Source of the DNA: a virus
IMG/VR virus record: IMGVR_UViG_3300037586_005958
Coordinates: 1-43,282 of that record
Strand: one strand, 5' to 3'
DNA length: 43,282 nt
Shown here: positions 10,579 to 20,149 of the stretch, one piece after another
Numbering within the stretch: position 1 is the stretch's first letter
Layout of the letters: each line of letters opens with the position of its first letter
The notes under the pieces: generated by a model
Database searches by the model: none
The model's input: only the letters and a program-made list of their open reading frames with translations
Told to the model about the DNA's origin: nothing
Translations under genes and position numbers: made by a program

Positions 10579-12383
10579 TAAACCATGCTTCCTTGTATGT
10601 CTTTGTTGGGATACTTTATTTCAAAAACCGCAGTACGATCGCATGTGATATAGCGGCCGTCGTTAGATAAGTGGTCCTCAAAACTAAAATTCGCCTGTGA
10701 GTAAATGCCGCCAATTTTAGGTACTATTTTAACATCTATAACATCAATCACGTGTGGCACTCGCTGAAGTTCTTTATAGATGTCCGTTATAAAGAGGTTT
10801 TCGCCTATATCATAGCTCTGGTTAGCAAAGAAGTTTCGTAGGCGTGAGTTGGCTGCTGCTAGTGCTGAGTATTTATTTTCTTCATAGTCGGCTACGATGA
10901 TGAACTCAATACCAAAGTTAACTACGTAAGCATTTAAAATATCTATAGTATCGTTAATAACCTTATATCGCGAAAGCCATGTTTTTACATTTTTTTTAAT
11001 GGTGGAGTTGGTTGTGGTCAAAAATCCATTATTGTCTTCCGAAATAACATAAAGATTTAAATTCCGCTTGAAGGAATCAAAATCGCGCTGTAAGGAGCAT
11101 CTCTTAATGGCTCCGTAGCTGGGGGGCATTGCATAGACAATCGCCTGATAATCTTCCAGTGTAACAGCCCTGTTTTGTGTCGCATAATAACTAAAAACTC
11201 TCTGCTTAATCTCTTCAGCTGACGGAAGGGACACATCTCCCAATATAGGCTCTTCGTTATTTGCCTCTAAAGAGCTTATAACGTTGCCCCTTTTAGTCGC
11301 ATCTAGGCTTCCTTGATTTTCGAATTCGATGATGGGAGCGGAGACCCCTGTTAAAGTATTACTAGCAATATTAGCTTCCCCGGCGTCATTAACCCGATAT
11401 TGAATAGTCAATGTAGTGTTAGCCGGAGCAACGCCAAATTTATCGGTACTCGTTAGATTAGTGGGATCAAACTCTCGCGCAGTAGAATAATCTCGGCCAT
11501 GCAGTTTTAAAGTTATTTTACTTGGGTCCAAAACGGCTTCGTTGGTTAGCTGAGTGGCGCTGCCGTATCCAAACTGGAGCAACGCAGAGTCTGGGGTTTT
11601 TTCTAGTACAAATCGACGCGTAGCCGGAACCGCCTTTAGAATAGAAGGAACCGAGGATTTGTCGGCATTATTATTACGAAGAGATTTATAAATAACCTCC
11701 TGTGCCAAGTGGTTAACCTCAAAATATTCATGCCCTTGCGCATCAAATACTGATATTATCTCGGACGGATTGTGCGATGAAAGTTCGATCTGCAAAAACC
11801 TCTGAAAATCTCCAATGGTTTTGGTTTCTCGCTCGATGCGTCCCGAGATTACTGTTCCTTTGGCTTTTACTGCAAAATGAGTAGGCACGTTCGTAGTGCT
11901 ATTAACAGTTGTGATTAGAATCTCATTGCCTGTGGCGCCAAAATATATATCCTCAGTTAAAGTAAACAGTTTGCCGTCGATGGTAGTAAACTGACTCCCT
12001 GCTCGCAGAGTGGGGTAGTAGCTGCTATCAGGAGTACCGCTGGAATCCGCGGGGATTGTCACATAAAACTGGGCTGTTCCTACAGATGTTGAGGAATCTG
12101 TATACTTCCAGCCCAGCTGGCGTGCTATCCGAACTACATTGTCGTACTCTATCGCCGTGTCTAAAAATGATTCATTTACTTGATAATCCAAATAGAAAGA
12201 AAGAATATCTCCTATATAAGAAACCGAATCCAGTACTAATGCGCCGAAGCCAGCCTCATTGAAATCTTTAAAACTATCGGCATAATATCGCTTGGTGTAG
12301 TTTACCAATGATGTTTTAATGCTATCAAAATCGCGACTCGTATAGTCTATCGCGGTGATCTTCTTTTTAGAGTTGGAAGCCAT
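10578..12383 (-). CDS. 6: Baseplate wedge subunit, T4 gp6-like (baseplate J family)
   Basis: 601 residues. The start, with ITAIDYTSRDFDSIKTSLVN followed by a KDFNEAGFGALVLDSVSYIGDILSFYLDYQ region, is the hallmark N-terminus of T4 gp6-like wedge proteins. The middle (about 390-420) has SAEEIKQRVFSYYATQNRAV and LEDYQAIVYAMP, matching the baseplate J-like core in which a conserved segment precedes a repeat of small alpha/beta domains. In T4, gp6 dimers form the ring that joins baseplate wedges and drives the shape change on contraction. T4 gp6 is about 660 residues, so this is a compact, full-length version. It sits 14 bases downstream of the gp25 gene, the same pairing seen in many contractile tails. 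Confidence 0.93.
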   Translation of the reverse strand: MASNSKKKITAIDYTSRDFDSIKTSLVNYTKRYYADSFKDFNEAGFGALVLDSVSYIGDILSFYLDYQVNESFLDTAIEYDNVVRIARQLGWKYTDSSTSVGTAQFYVTIPADSSGTPDSSYYPTLRAGSQFTTIDGKLFTLTEDIYFGATGNEILITTVNSTTNVPTHFAVKAKGTVISGRIERETKTIGDFQRFLQIELSSHNPSEIISVFDAQGHEYFEVNHLAQEVIYKSLRNNNADKSSVPSILKAVPATRRFVLEKTPDSALLQFGYGSATQLTNEAVLDPSKITLKLHGRDYSTAREFDPTNLTSTDKFGVAPANTTLTIQYRVNDAGEANIASNTLTGVSAPIIEFENQGSLDATKRGNVISSLEANNEEPILGDVSLPSAEEIKQRVFSYYATQNRAVTLEDYQAIVYAMPPSYGAIKRCSLQRDFDSFKRNLNLYVISEDNNGFLTTTNSTIKKNVKTWLSRYKVINDTIDILNAYVVNFGIEFIIVADYEENKYSALAAANSRLRNFFANQSYDIGENLFITDIYKELQRVPHVIDVIDVKIVPKIGGIYSQANFSFEDHLSNDGRYITCDRTAVFEIKYPNKDIQGSMV

Positions 12384-12397
12384 TCTATATCCTCAGT

Positions 12398-12793
12398 TTA
12401 AAATGATTCGGCACTTGATTGTATGACCAACGAATCGTCGTCCTGAAGCGGGGTGATGGTATACGCTATCTCTACACCCAACACATTTGCAGTTCCATCA
12501 ATGTCCTCTCCGCCGCTAAAACTAATATTATCAATGCCCACAAAAGGAAGATATTTCTTCACTTGTTGATTAATATCGGCGGCGATTTGGGAATACGTCG
12601 TGCTCGTCATAGGCTCAAAAAAATATGTTCGCAATCCCGCGCCGAAGTTAACATCCATTACTCTTTCGCCAGGATTCGTGAGCACTAAATTTTTAAGATT
12701 TTGACGAATCATCTCTTTATACGTTTTGTTTAGTGTATACGGGCCCATGGCATAATCAAACCTTAAAGGAAATTTGGGTGATAAACCATTCAT
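12398..12793 (-). CDS. 25: Baseplate wedge subunit, gp25-like
   Basis: 131 residues, the usual length for the GPW/gp25 family (T4 gp25 is about 132). FDYAMGPYTLNKTYKEMIRQNLKNLVLTNPGERVMDVNFGAG, read in short pieces, shows the family signature: a stretch that anneals to the sheath, an ILTNPGER-type loop (here LTNPGERV at about 37-44), and FGAGLRTYFFEP. The C-terminal half is a beta-rich segment ending in TITPLQDDDSLVIQ. gp25 is the wedge protein that bridges the baseplate to the first sheath ring and is conserved from phages to type VI secretion. The start is preceded by GAGGAC about eight bases upstream. It is the first gene after an 89-base gap. Confidence 0.94.
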   Translation of the reverse strand: MNGLSPKFPLRFDYAMGPYTLNKTYKEMIRQNLKNLVLTNPGERVMDVNFGAGLRTYFFEPMTSTTYSQIAADINQQVKKYLPFVGIDNISFSGGEDIDGTANVLGVEIAYTITPLQDDDSLVIQSSAESF

Positions 12794-12837
12794 AACTCTG
12801 TCCTCTTCATTTGTACAGTTTAATTAGTTATAAAAAA

Positions 12838-12845
12838 CATTTATC
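12838..12845 (-). promoter_or_regulatory. Possible T4-type late promoter ahead of gp25
   Basis: In the only sizeable gap (12794-12882) the minus strand reads GATAAATG followed by a T run, about 45 bases ahead of the gp25 start. T4 late promoters are TATAAATA at -10 and are read by gp55-type sigma factors, one of which is encoded at 22736-23443. The match is six of eight and could be chance in an AT-rich spacer. I see no -35 element, consistent with late promoters but not evidence for one. Confidence 0.2.
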
Positions 12846-12882
12846 CCATCTAGTCTTAACCATTCAAAGTAACGCAACATTC

Positions 12883-15800
12883 CTAATAGCCGTTACCGCC
12901 GGATCCATCTCCGGTTGTGGAGCTCGGGGTAGTGGTCTCCGCAGTATCGACTCCGACTTGGGCCTCGTTGACCTTGGGCGCCCTCTTGGGCGGGTTCTTG
13001 GGCTGGGCGCACCCTATTCCTCCCCCATCGATGTCGACTTCCTCTGCATCATCCACATCGGCGGGTCGAGATCGAGGAAGCAGGCGAGGTGGCGGAGGTG
13101 GCAATATACATTCTTGATCATCACTTGCCTCTGGGAGACTATCGGTACCCCAATCTGCATTCATTAGGTCTAGCAAAATATATGCAATCCCAAAAGGACC
13201 AGGCGGTAGTGCAAACAAGTACGGTAATGTTCCTATTAAATTAAGGCCCTTGTCGGATATAGAAGGCCTAATCGGCCGCGGTAAGCCACTAAATGCCTCC
13301 TCAATGCCGGCATCGAGAAACTCTGGAAGGTCCATGGTCAGCGCAGCTGTTCCAATCTCGGCAGCTAGCGCTGCAGCCGTTGACGCATCAGCTTCGGAGA
13401 CCTGTGGTGCCGTAAGGGCCGCGACTGGGCCGGCAACACCCTGAGCCGTTTCCCAAATCGGATCGGCTATTTTAAGCGCTTGTCCGGATACATTTCTAAT
13501 GGCATTCCCTACAATGACATGAGGATCGACGATTTCTGCAAGACCCTTCAAAATACGCAACGGAGTTTCTATAAGCATCTTTAACACAAACGAGGCGCCC
13601 ATTTGCACAAAGGGGCCCCCGGCGGCCGCAGCAAGCCCCAAAGCGGCATTGCGCGCAGCGTCGCTGTCGGAAACACTTTCTGGATCTACGTAGGTATAGT
13701 CATCTCCCGCAAGGGCTGCCCGAATAACAATGCGCAATGCTTGTTTGGTATCATCAAAAAGATGCCTAAAGTCACTAGATTGCGCCTCGGTTTTCAGAAT
13801 ACCATAAAGAAATACAAACCCCACCAGTTTCTCTGTATCAAACGCGCCATTAAATAGATTTTGATATCGCTGATGGCCCGCTATATCTAGGGCCATCTCT
13901 TTCTTATGGATATCAAATAAATCAGAGAGTTTGGAGCGGCGCGCGCTGCGCAGCTCAGCTACGTGATCGGCTATCTTTCGGCGCCCTTCAATGCCCGTAT
14001 TGACATTGAGCACGTAGCCGGAAGTAGAAGTTGTCGTTCTGGTCAAAGTGCTAACATCAAAGTTAGGATCTTGCAATAAGCCCTCCGCGATCAATGAAAA
14101 ATAGTCGCGAGGGTCGATCAGGGATGAGGTTGTTATCGGAGGCTCCCAGAGCACATAATTAGATTTTTGTGATATAAATTGCCGGTCTTGTTCATTCACG
14201 GACATACCATCAAAGAAGACCGCTAGCGAGTTTAGTAGCTCGGATTCGCCGTCGTTGGCGACGGGATCTTGAAGTGGGCTGTTGTAAGCTATGCGAGTCC
14301 CAATATTTATATTGCCTATAATGTCGTCCAAGACTTCGCTGATAAGAGCTTTGGCGTATCCCTGTGCGGGAAGGGGCGCCCCGTCATAATTATATGGTGC
14401 AAAAGCATCTTCCTCGGCAACCGGTATTCCAGGAAGAACCAGACCGGGAGGGGCACCAGCTATCACCGGCGCCGCGCCGTCTACCTCGGCAATATATGCA
14501 TCCAGGCTCTTGCTATTGGTGCGTGTATAGAAATCCGAACTACCAGGGCCGCTGAGTTGTACCCCTACTGGCTGGTCATAGAAGTCCCATGTTTGGAGCT
14601 GAGCGAGCTGGTCGGACGAGCCGATGTCAGCCCCGATCGCGTCAGCGTCCCACTTGGGAAGATCTTTGGAATACCGGATGGGTTGTAAGGGTCCCCAGCC
14701 GCCGGACCGGTCTTGGGACGCATCGCCCTCGACGGAGCTTTTTGTCGGGATTGCAAGCTTCCTGCGAAATTTTAGAGGATGTCCCCATGCCCGGGCCCTT
14801 TGCATTCCTACAATGCCATGCTGCGGGTACGCCGCGCCAATATCGTCCACCATTTCTTGAACCTCGGGCTCGTCTGCTTGTCGCGTCCACCATTTCACCA
14901 ATGCTTCCTCGTCGAGGTCGCGCTCCTGTAGCCATTCTAAAATCTGTTTATAATTAAATCCAAAATATGCTGCTACATTCCATTCGTTATAATATAAATC
15001 GGTTTTACTTATTCTATAGGTATAAAACCCATTAGGACGTCCGATGTTACCGGCGGTTGGTATGTCGGTATAATGTGTCCGTGCCATGGGATAATATTCG
15101 GGCCACTCCAGGCGAATTCGTCCATTTAAGTCATCATAGGGGTAGATTCCGCTTTCTTCCTCATCTTGCTCGGTCGCTTCGGGTATGAACATGTTCATGG
15201 GCCCTGGACTGTTGATGGCCCACTGCTGCCTTCTTCCGGTTTCATACGCGGCTCCGCCAATAGCGCGCTTGTGTCGAACACTGGGTGGAAGGCCGCCGGG
15301 AGCCTTGTTTGTTTGTTCCCCGTAGATGGTCGGGTTAGTCTGAGATGCGTCGGCTTTAATCCACATTTCGGACTCGCCGTCTTCTGGGACACTCTCTGGC
15401 GCCCAGGGGTCTGCCGGGTCTGGGCAGTTCCACGACGCATTCTCCCATGCGCAATACCTAACTAATCCGGATGTTTCTATGTGCATGTTGCTGACGCCCC
15501 TGGCATTCGACACAGTCAGGTCGCTCCAGTCTGATTCTGTTGGGTTATTTTCGTTTTCGGGGTTCACCACTTTGATCATTGTGCCGAAGCCGCCGTTGGG
15601 GCGGACGTTCCATGAATATGGTAGCCTTGCCGAGACCAGATTCATTCCGACCTCGGATTTGGTCCAGCCTTCGTCCGCGCCACTGGAGCCCAGCGGGGCG
15701 CGTGGTTCGATCACCCTGGTCGTCTCGTAGGTGGTGCCCTCGAAGGGCACCTGCGTGGCCATACCGCTGTTGACCTCTACCTTAGCTGGTCCATACCGCA

Positions 15801-18800
15801 TCACCTTATTCCAATATCGTAAAGCATCATAGTTTTTACGCCTTATTGGTCCTTTAACTGCTATAGGAACGTAGGAGTGTTTTGAATAGTTGGACTCTAA
15901 ACCCATGTCATTCCACAACACCCTCTTTCGTGCGCTGGGGTAGAAGTCACGAATAGGACTATCTGGAAGGCTCGCGACGAGAGCGTTCGCTTCGTCGTTC
16001 GGATCCGACCATCCTTGCCGGGCCGAATGGGCGTGCTGAACCTCCGGGACCTGACCGGTACCGTCCATGCCATCATCCACCCGAATCCACATAGAATAGG
16101 TTGCATCTATTTCGCCAAACAGCTCTGTATCCCGCGCAAATACAGTCTCGCGCTGAACCAGTTCCCCGACTTCTTGTGTGCTAAGGTTTCTATAAGCTGT
16201 TAAAAACTCTTCAAATTTCGCCGGCGAGACCACCATATTATCCCCATCGGGGGAGTATTCATAACTACCGGGAGACTCCTGCCAGCTAGTTGCCATCGGG
16301 AGTTGCCCCGCCTCTGGTGGCAAAATAATATCCAAAAGCGGCTTAAGGGTATTATAAATAGCTTGACGCAGCTCAAGGCCATATTCGTGCTCGGTAGCCG
16401 GGGCGCCCTTTCCACTGCCGATCGCCACTCCGGATCCAGCGGTCGGTGGCGGGTCGGCCTGTTGTAAGGACTTTAAAGCCTCGTAATTTATGTCAAAAGA
16501 AACAAACTTCTCACGCGTAAATAAACCTTTACCCTTAGCATATTCGACCTCGTCGGCTGATAAAGTCTGCGATGGATTCCATGGGTCTAAGCCGTAGTTG
16601 TAAGAAGCGGGCTCCTCGCCTTGCTCATCCTGAACTAACGAGTAGTTCCTTACAGGGCCCTGGCTGTCCTTCCTCAAGAGCGATCCATCGAGCGATCCGC
16701 TAACCTCAAAGTCCAGAGGATCTTCCCAGAATCCCTTATCAATCACGTCCACTGTTGGAAAAGCGTTTAATATGAATGAAGTATCAAAAGTAGGCTCGTC
16801 TTTGGTGAAGACTTCTTTAAAGACCGGTAGCGTATTGCTCATGCGCTTCTTAATAAGATATTCCAAGGCATACCTGCGATATAAGTCGGCACTTTCCATT
16901 ATCGACATTGGGATTTCTATAGTTTCCTCTGGGTCGTGCGGATCGGGAAGTAGATTGTTTTCTCCCGAAACACTAGGTCCGGATCGTTCTCTTTGTTTAT
17001 CAACATAGATGATTGCTGATTGCATCAATGCTGGGAGAAAGCCGGCGCCGTCGCCGGCTTCGGCGCTTCTATATATTTCATTTATAATTTGTTGTTGTAC
17101 CGCGGCATTATCAACGACAGCCGCAGCACCATATGCATCGATTATGAAAATATTCTTAAGTAGCTGTTCTAATAAGAGTATTTGAATGTATGCGTTAGAA
17201 GCTGCAAAAATAAGAGAATCTTCGACAGGGCCAACAACACAAGTCCTATCAGAGCAGGAATTGTCTGCAAACTCCTCTAGGCCTTCATTAATAATGGTGT
17301 TGATATCAAAAAGATCTTTTCCAATAACCCTTCCATTGCCACAAGGGATAGGTAATAAAGCTAGCTTCTTAAATCCTTCAACAGTAAAAAGTTTAGAGTT
17401 TCGAACGTTATACGCAGTCGAGTTCAGTAAGGATAAATAAGCATCAAAATACAAGCGGAGTTTAGCCGCCTGCTTCATGAGATCAGAATCAAAAGCAGGC
17501 GTGTTAGGGTCCGACTCCCCACTTCCGGGCGCGCCGGCAGGCGCCCCAAGAGCAAGGACAGGTATTCCTCCGACGTCGCCGCGCGCAGCCTCGTCGCGGA
17601 TCCAAGTAAATGGCGATTTATATGCTCCAAATGTATTACTAAAAAAGCGTTCAGCTAGCACTTCGCGCGGTTGTTCATTGTCGGTGCCGCCATAAAGGTC
17701 AACTTGTGATTGGATCGCCGATGTTGTTGCGGGGCCTGTGATCAAAGTGGCACCGCCCAGCTCACCGGAGCCAGCGGGCGCGCCGGGAGCTAGATATATG
17801 ACGCCGACGCCGGGCTCTATAAAATAGAAAAACATATCGGCGTAAACGTGGGAGTCGAGGACGGGGCCGGCGTTGTTAAAATAAGGACACACTATTTTTG
17901 CATCGATATTGGCCATCTCGTCCCTATATTGACGAGCTATCTCATAAGTAACTCCTACCCCTTCGCAGCCGGCCACTTCATCAACGTTGTCCATTAAGTC
18001 CTTAACTTTTTTTATTCCTGGATGCTGAAGGAGGGCCGTAGGGAGGAGTCCCTTAAGGGCCTCCATATCCTTGCTATTCGGTTTTGCCTCATTACCGGTC
18101 GACTGGCCCTCTTTAATCTCCTTAAGTTTTTCTCGAAAATCAGCATTTTTTGCACTGCACCCTGGCTCGGGTTTCATGTAGATCGTTTTTAGTCCCGTAA
18201 TATCTGAAGCGAATGAGGACTTTGGGATCTCAAAAACGGTATTAAATAACGTTGTCAGAGAATGTCTAAAGGCCGGCATATCGGTGAGCGGCGGTACAAT
18301 TCCCCCTCCGCATCTTAGATTGAAACCAGATGGTGCTAACGAGTTGGGATCGCGGTAAGCATTTATAAGATCATCAAATAAATCATCATCTATGGTGCGC
18401 GCTAGAAGTTCCTCAATAGTGCAGGGATCAAGCTCTGTAATGTCTATTGGTTGTAAAGATGCACAGTAAGCTGGCGATAAGAGATTTCCGATACAAACAA
18501 AGAACCCCACTAGGTCATCTTCGTCATCGAATGCGTCCTGAAGGGATGAAAGAGAGGGCGTAAACTCTATTATGTTAGTTATGATCCGCAAAACAGCAGG
18601 CGATGGAACATCGTTCACCAAGTTGCAAACTTCACGTGGGGTTATACTTCCAGCGACGAGGCCTAAAAATTCATCTCCCACCGCGGGATCTATAGCATAT
18701 TCTTCATAGCACTGTCCTAAGCCCGCCTGTATTCCTCCCTCTTTAGCGTTCTCGGCCGGATTAGGAAAATCGTCTATTAAGGCATTGAGCGGGAGCGCTT

Positions 18801-20133
18801 CGCCGATATCGTCTCCTTTTCCATAACAAAGTTCTAGTAAAACATCTGCAAGCGCTTGTAAGGTGCCTATTAGCGCACTCATCAGGGCTTCCATAAGCGC
18901 TTTCTTGATCATGGCTGTAATACCGCCGCCAATGCTTACTGCCGGTAGTTGGATCGTAATACTGGGGAGCTTAATTTTAGCAGGGGGGCGCCTCATCCGA
19001 AAGGGATTTGCTCCCGGGAGAGCTGGCATATCATCCCGAGCAATTCCTGATTGATATGCCAAACACTCTAAGGCGGCTTCGATTAAATGGTTAATTCCAT
19101 ATTTATCAATAAAGTTTCTCACCATATCGGCCTTGTCTTCAAATGCTTGCATCCCTTTGACTATCTTTTTAATATCTTCATTGTTTTTAATTTTTTCAGC
19201 GATCGCTTCGTTCATTAAACATTCTTGGTTTTTGGGATGGTTAAGATATTCTACTTCATCAGCCATCTGTTCAAGTGTTACTACAACGGGATTGTTTTTG
19301 TCCTGCTTTTCAAGAATTGTATTCCAGCATTTTTGAGTACGGGGCCGGCCAAAAAAATCAACCGTAACAGTTGAAACATACTTGCTTAAAAATGCCGTCC
19401 ACGGGCTCGGCGCATTCCTTTCGGAATAAATGGCGCCTAGATTATATAAAAGCTCATTTGTTCTCTTGTTAGTAAGACCTCGCGAGTCTTGTAAATAATA
19501 AAGGCTCCCCTCTGTAAGAAACTTTTCTTGAGCATTTTGAATGAGACTTATTCCTAAAATATTATATTCGGCATCAAACTTAATACTAATCTCATCGTCT
19601 TCCTTGGTTCGCAAGGTCAAGTTATTAAACTCAATATAATCTATTACCTTGGAGGCGGCCGTAGCTACGCGGTTGTACTCCTGCACAAAATCAATGCCGG
19701 GAGAAACTGAGCCATCAAAAAATTTATATTTCTTTTGATAATCTTTAAAGAGAGGGCCTATTGTTTCCACTCTTTGACGAAAATTTCTGGTAGAGTATGT
19801 CTTTGTAAGCGCTACGTTCTGGGCACTCATAGAAGTAATCCGCGTAGCAGCTGCGACAAGTGTTTGATCTATAGAAATTAATAAACTGGGCTTTGTGCCC
19901 GGGCGATCTGCAAAGCGACGCTCTTCGTGGCTAATCTCCCCTGGAAGGATAGATTTTTCTCTCCCGTAAAAATCAAAAATCTTTGACGTCGCGTTGTCAA
20001 CAATTGCTGTTGTGAAATATTCCGAAGGTTCTAAGGTTTTATCAAGGGTGTCGCCGCGCACATGAATTTTAATTCGATCGCCATCTCTCCATGGCTTATT
20101 CGCCGGTCGATTATACCACAGCCTATTTAGCAT
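12883..20133 (-). CDS. Very large virion protein (2,416 residues), unknown fold
   Basis: One unbroken frame between the spike-like gene and gp25, so a tail or baseplate part by position. I recognise no enzyme motif. Residues 1-60 (GDRIKIHVRGDT, FTTAIVDNATSKIFDFYGRE) look beta-rich. At about 405-445 a long hydrophobic-amphipathic helical stretch includes ALMEALMSALIGTLQALADVL. Around 2200-2300 there are more helical segments (FVLKMLIETPLRILKGLAE). The tail after about 2340 is Pro-rich (PPPPPRLLPRSRP), then acidic and Gly/Ser-rich, likely disordered. Cysteines are numerous in the first third. About residues 1450-1850 are encoded by a GC-rich stretch unlike the flanks. Large proteins sit at this locus in some marine myoviruses, but I cannot assign a T4 equivalent. 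An AAGGAA lies directly before the ATG and an AGGA about 14 bases upstream. Confidence 0.85.
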   Translation of the reverse strand: MLNRLWYNRPANKPWRDGDRIKIHVRGDTLDKTLEPSEYFTTAIVDNATSKIFDFYGREKSILPGEISHEERRFADRPGTKPSLLISIDQTLVAAATRITSMSAQNVALTKTYSTRNFRQRVETIGPLFKDYQKKYKFFDGSVSPGIDFVQEYNRVATAASKVIDYIEFNNLTLRTKEDDEISIKFDAEYNILGISLIQNAQEKFLTEGSLYYLQDSRGLTNKRTNELLYNLGAIYSERNAPSPWTAFLSKYVSTVTVDFFGRPRTQKCWNTILEKQDKNNPVVVTLEQMADEVEYLNHPKNQECLMNEAIAEKIKNNEDIKKIVKGMQAFEDKADMVRNFIDKYGINHLIEAALECLAYQSGIARDDMPALPGANPFRMRRPPAKIKLPSITIQLPAVSIGGGITAMIKKALMEALMSALIGTLQALADVLLELCYGKGDDIGEALPLNALIDDFPNPAENAKEGGIQAGLGQCYEEYAIDPAVGDEFLGLVAGSITPREVCNLVNDVPSPAVLRIITNIIEFTPSLSSLQDAFDDEDDLVGFFVCIGNLLSPAYCASLQPIDITELDPCTIEELLARTIDDDLFDDLINAYRDPNSLAPSGFNLRCGGGIVPPLTDMPAFRHSLTTLFNTVFEIPKSSFASDITGLKTIYMKPEPGCSAKNADFREKLKEIKEGQSTGNEAKPNSKDMEALKGLLPTALLQHPGIKKVKDLMDNVDEVAGCEGVGVTYEIARQYRDEMANIDAKIVCPYFNNAGPVLDSHVYADMFFYFIEPGVGVIYLAPGAPAGSGELGGATLITGPATTSAIQSQVDLYGGTDNEQPREVLAERFFSNTFGAYKSPFTWIRDEAARGDVGGIPVLALGAPAGAPGSGESDPNTPAFDSDLMKQAAKLRLYFDAYLSLLNSTAYNVRNSKLFTVEGFKKLALLPIPCGNGRVIGKDLFDINTIINEGLEEFADNSCSDRTCVVGPVEDSLIFAASNAYIQILLLEQLLKNIFIIDAYGAAAVVDNAAVQQQIINEIYRSAEAGDGAGFLPALMQSAIIYVDKQRERSGPSVSGENNLLPDPHDPEETIEIPMSIMESADLYRRYALEYLIKKRMSNTLPVFKEVFTKDEPTFDTSFILNAFPTVDVIDKGFWEDPLDFEVSGSLDGSLLRKDSQGPVRNYSLVQDEQGEEPASYNYGLDPWNPSQTLSADEVEYAKGKGLFTREKFVSFDINYEALKSLQQADPPPTAGSGVAIGSGKGAPATEHEYGLELRQAIYNTLKPLLDIILPPEAGQLPMATSWQESPGSYEYSPDGDNMVVSPAKFEEFLTAYRNLSTQEVGELVQRETVFARDTELFGEIDATYSMWIRVDDGMDGTGQVPEVQHAHSARQGWSDPNDEANALVASLPDSPIRDFYPSARKRVLWNDMGLESNYSKHSYVPIAVKGPIRRKNYDALRYWNKVMRYGPAKVEVNSGMATQVPFEGTTYETTRVIEPRAPLGSSGADEGWTKSEVGMNLVSARLPYSWNVRPNGGFGTMIKVVNPENENNPTESDWSDLTVSNARGVSNMHIETSGLVRYCAWENASWNCPDPADPWAPESVPEDGESEMWIKADASQTNPTIYGEQTNKAPGGLPPSVRHKRAIGGAAYETGRRQQWAINSPGPMNMFIPEATEQDEEESGIYPYDDLNGRIRLEWPEYYPMARTHYTDIPTAGNIGRPNGFYTYRISKTDLYYNEWNVAAYFGFNYKQILEWLQERDLDEEALVKWWTRQADEPEVQEMVDDIGAAYPQHGIVGMQRARAWGHPLKFRRKLAIPTKSSVEGDASQDRSGGWGPLQPIRYSKDLPKWDADAIGADIGSSDQLAQLQTWDFYDQPVGVQLSGPGSSDFYTRTNSKSLDAYIAEVDGAAPVIAGAPPGLVLPGIPVAEEDAFAPYNYDGAPLPAQGYAKALISEVLDDIIGNINIGTRIAYNSPLQDPVANDGESELLNSLAVFFDGMSVNEQDRQFISQKSNYVLWEPPITTSSLIDPRDYFSLIAEGLLQDPNFDVSTLTRTTTSTSGYVLNVNTGIEGRRKIADHVAELRSARRSKLSDLFDIHKKEMALDIAGHQRYQNLFNGAFDTEKLVGFVFLYGILKTEAQSSDFRHLFDDTKQALRIVIRAALAGDDYTYVDPESVSDSDAARNAALGLAAAAGGPFVQMGASFVLKMLIETPLRILKGLAEIVDPHVIVGNAIRNVSGQALKIADPIWETAQGVAGPVAALTAPQVSEADASTAAALAAEIGTAALTMDLPEFLDAGIEEAFSGLPRPIRPSISDKGLNLIGTLPYLFALPPGPFGIAYILLDLMNADWGTDSLPEASDDQECILPPPPPRLLPRSRPADVDDAEEVDIDGGGIGCAQPKNPPKRAPKVNEAQVGVDTAETTTPSSTTGDGSGGNGY

Positions 20134-20149
20134 TTCCTTAGTTCGTTCC

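Noticed and set aside
14269-15773. Clustered open frames on both strands, some over 100 codons
   Set aside because: They result from few stop codons in the GC-rich part of the 2,416-residue gene; compositions are low-quality and no start signals are present.
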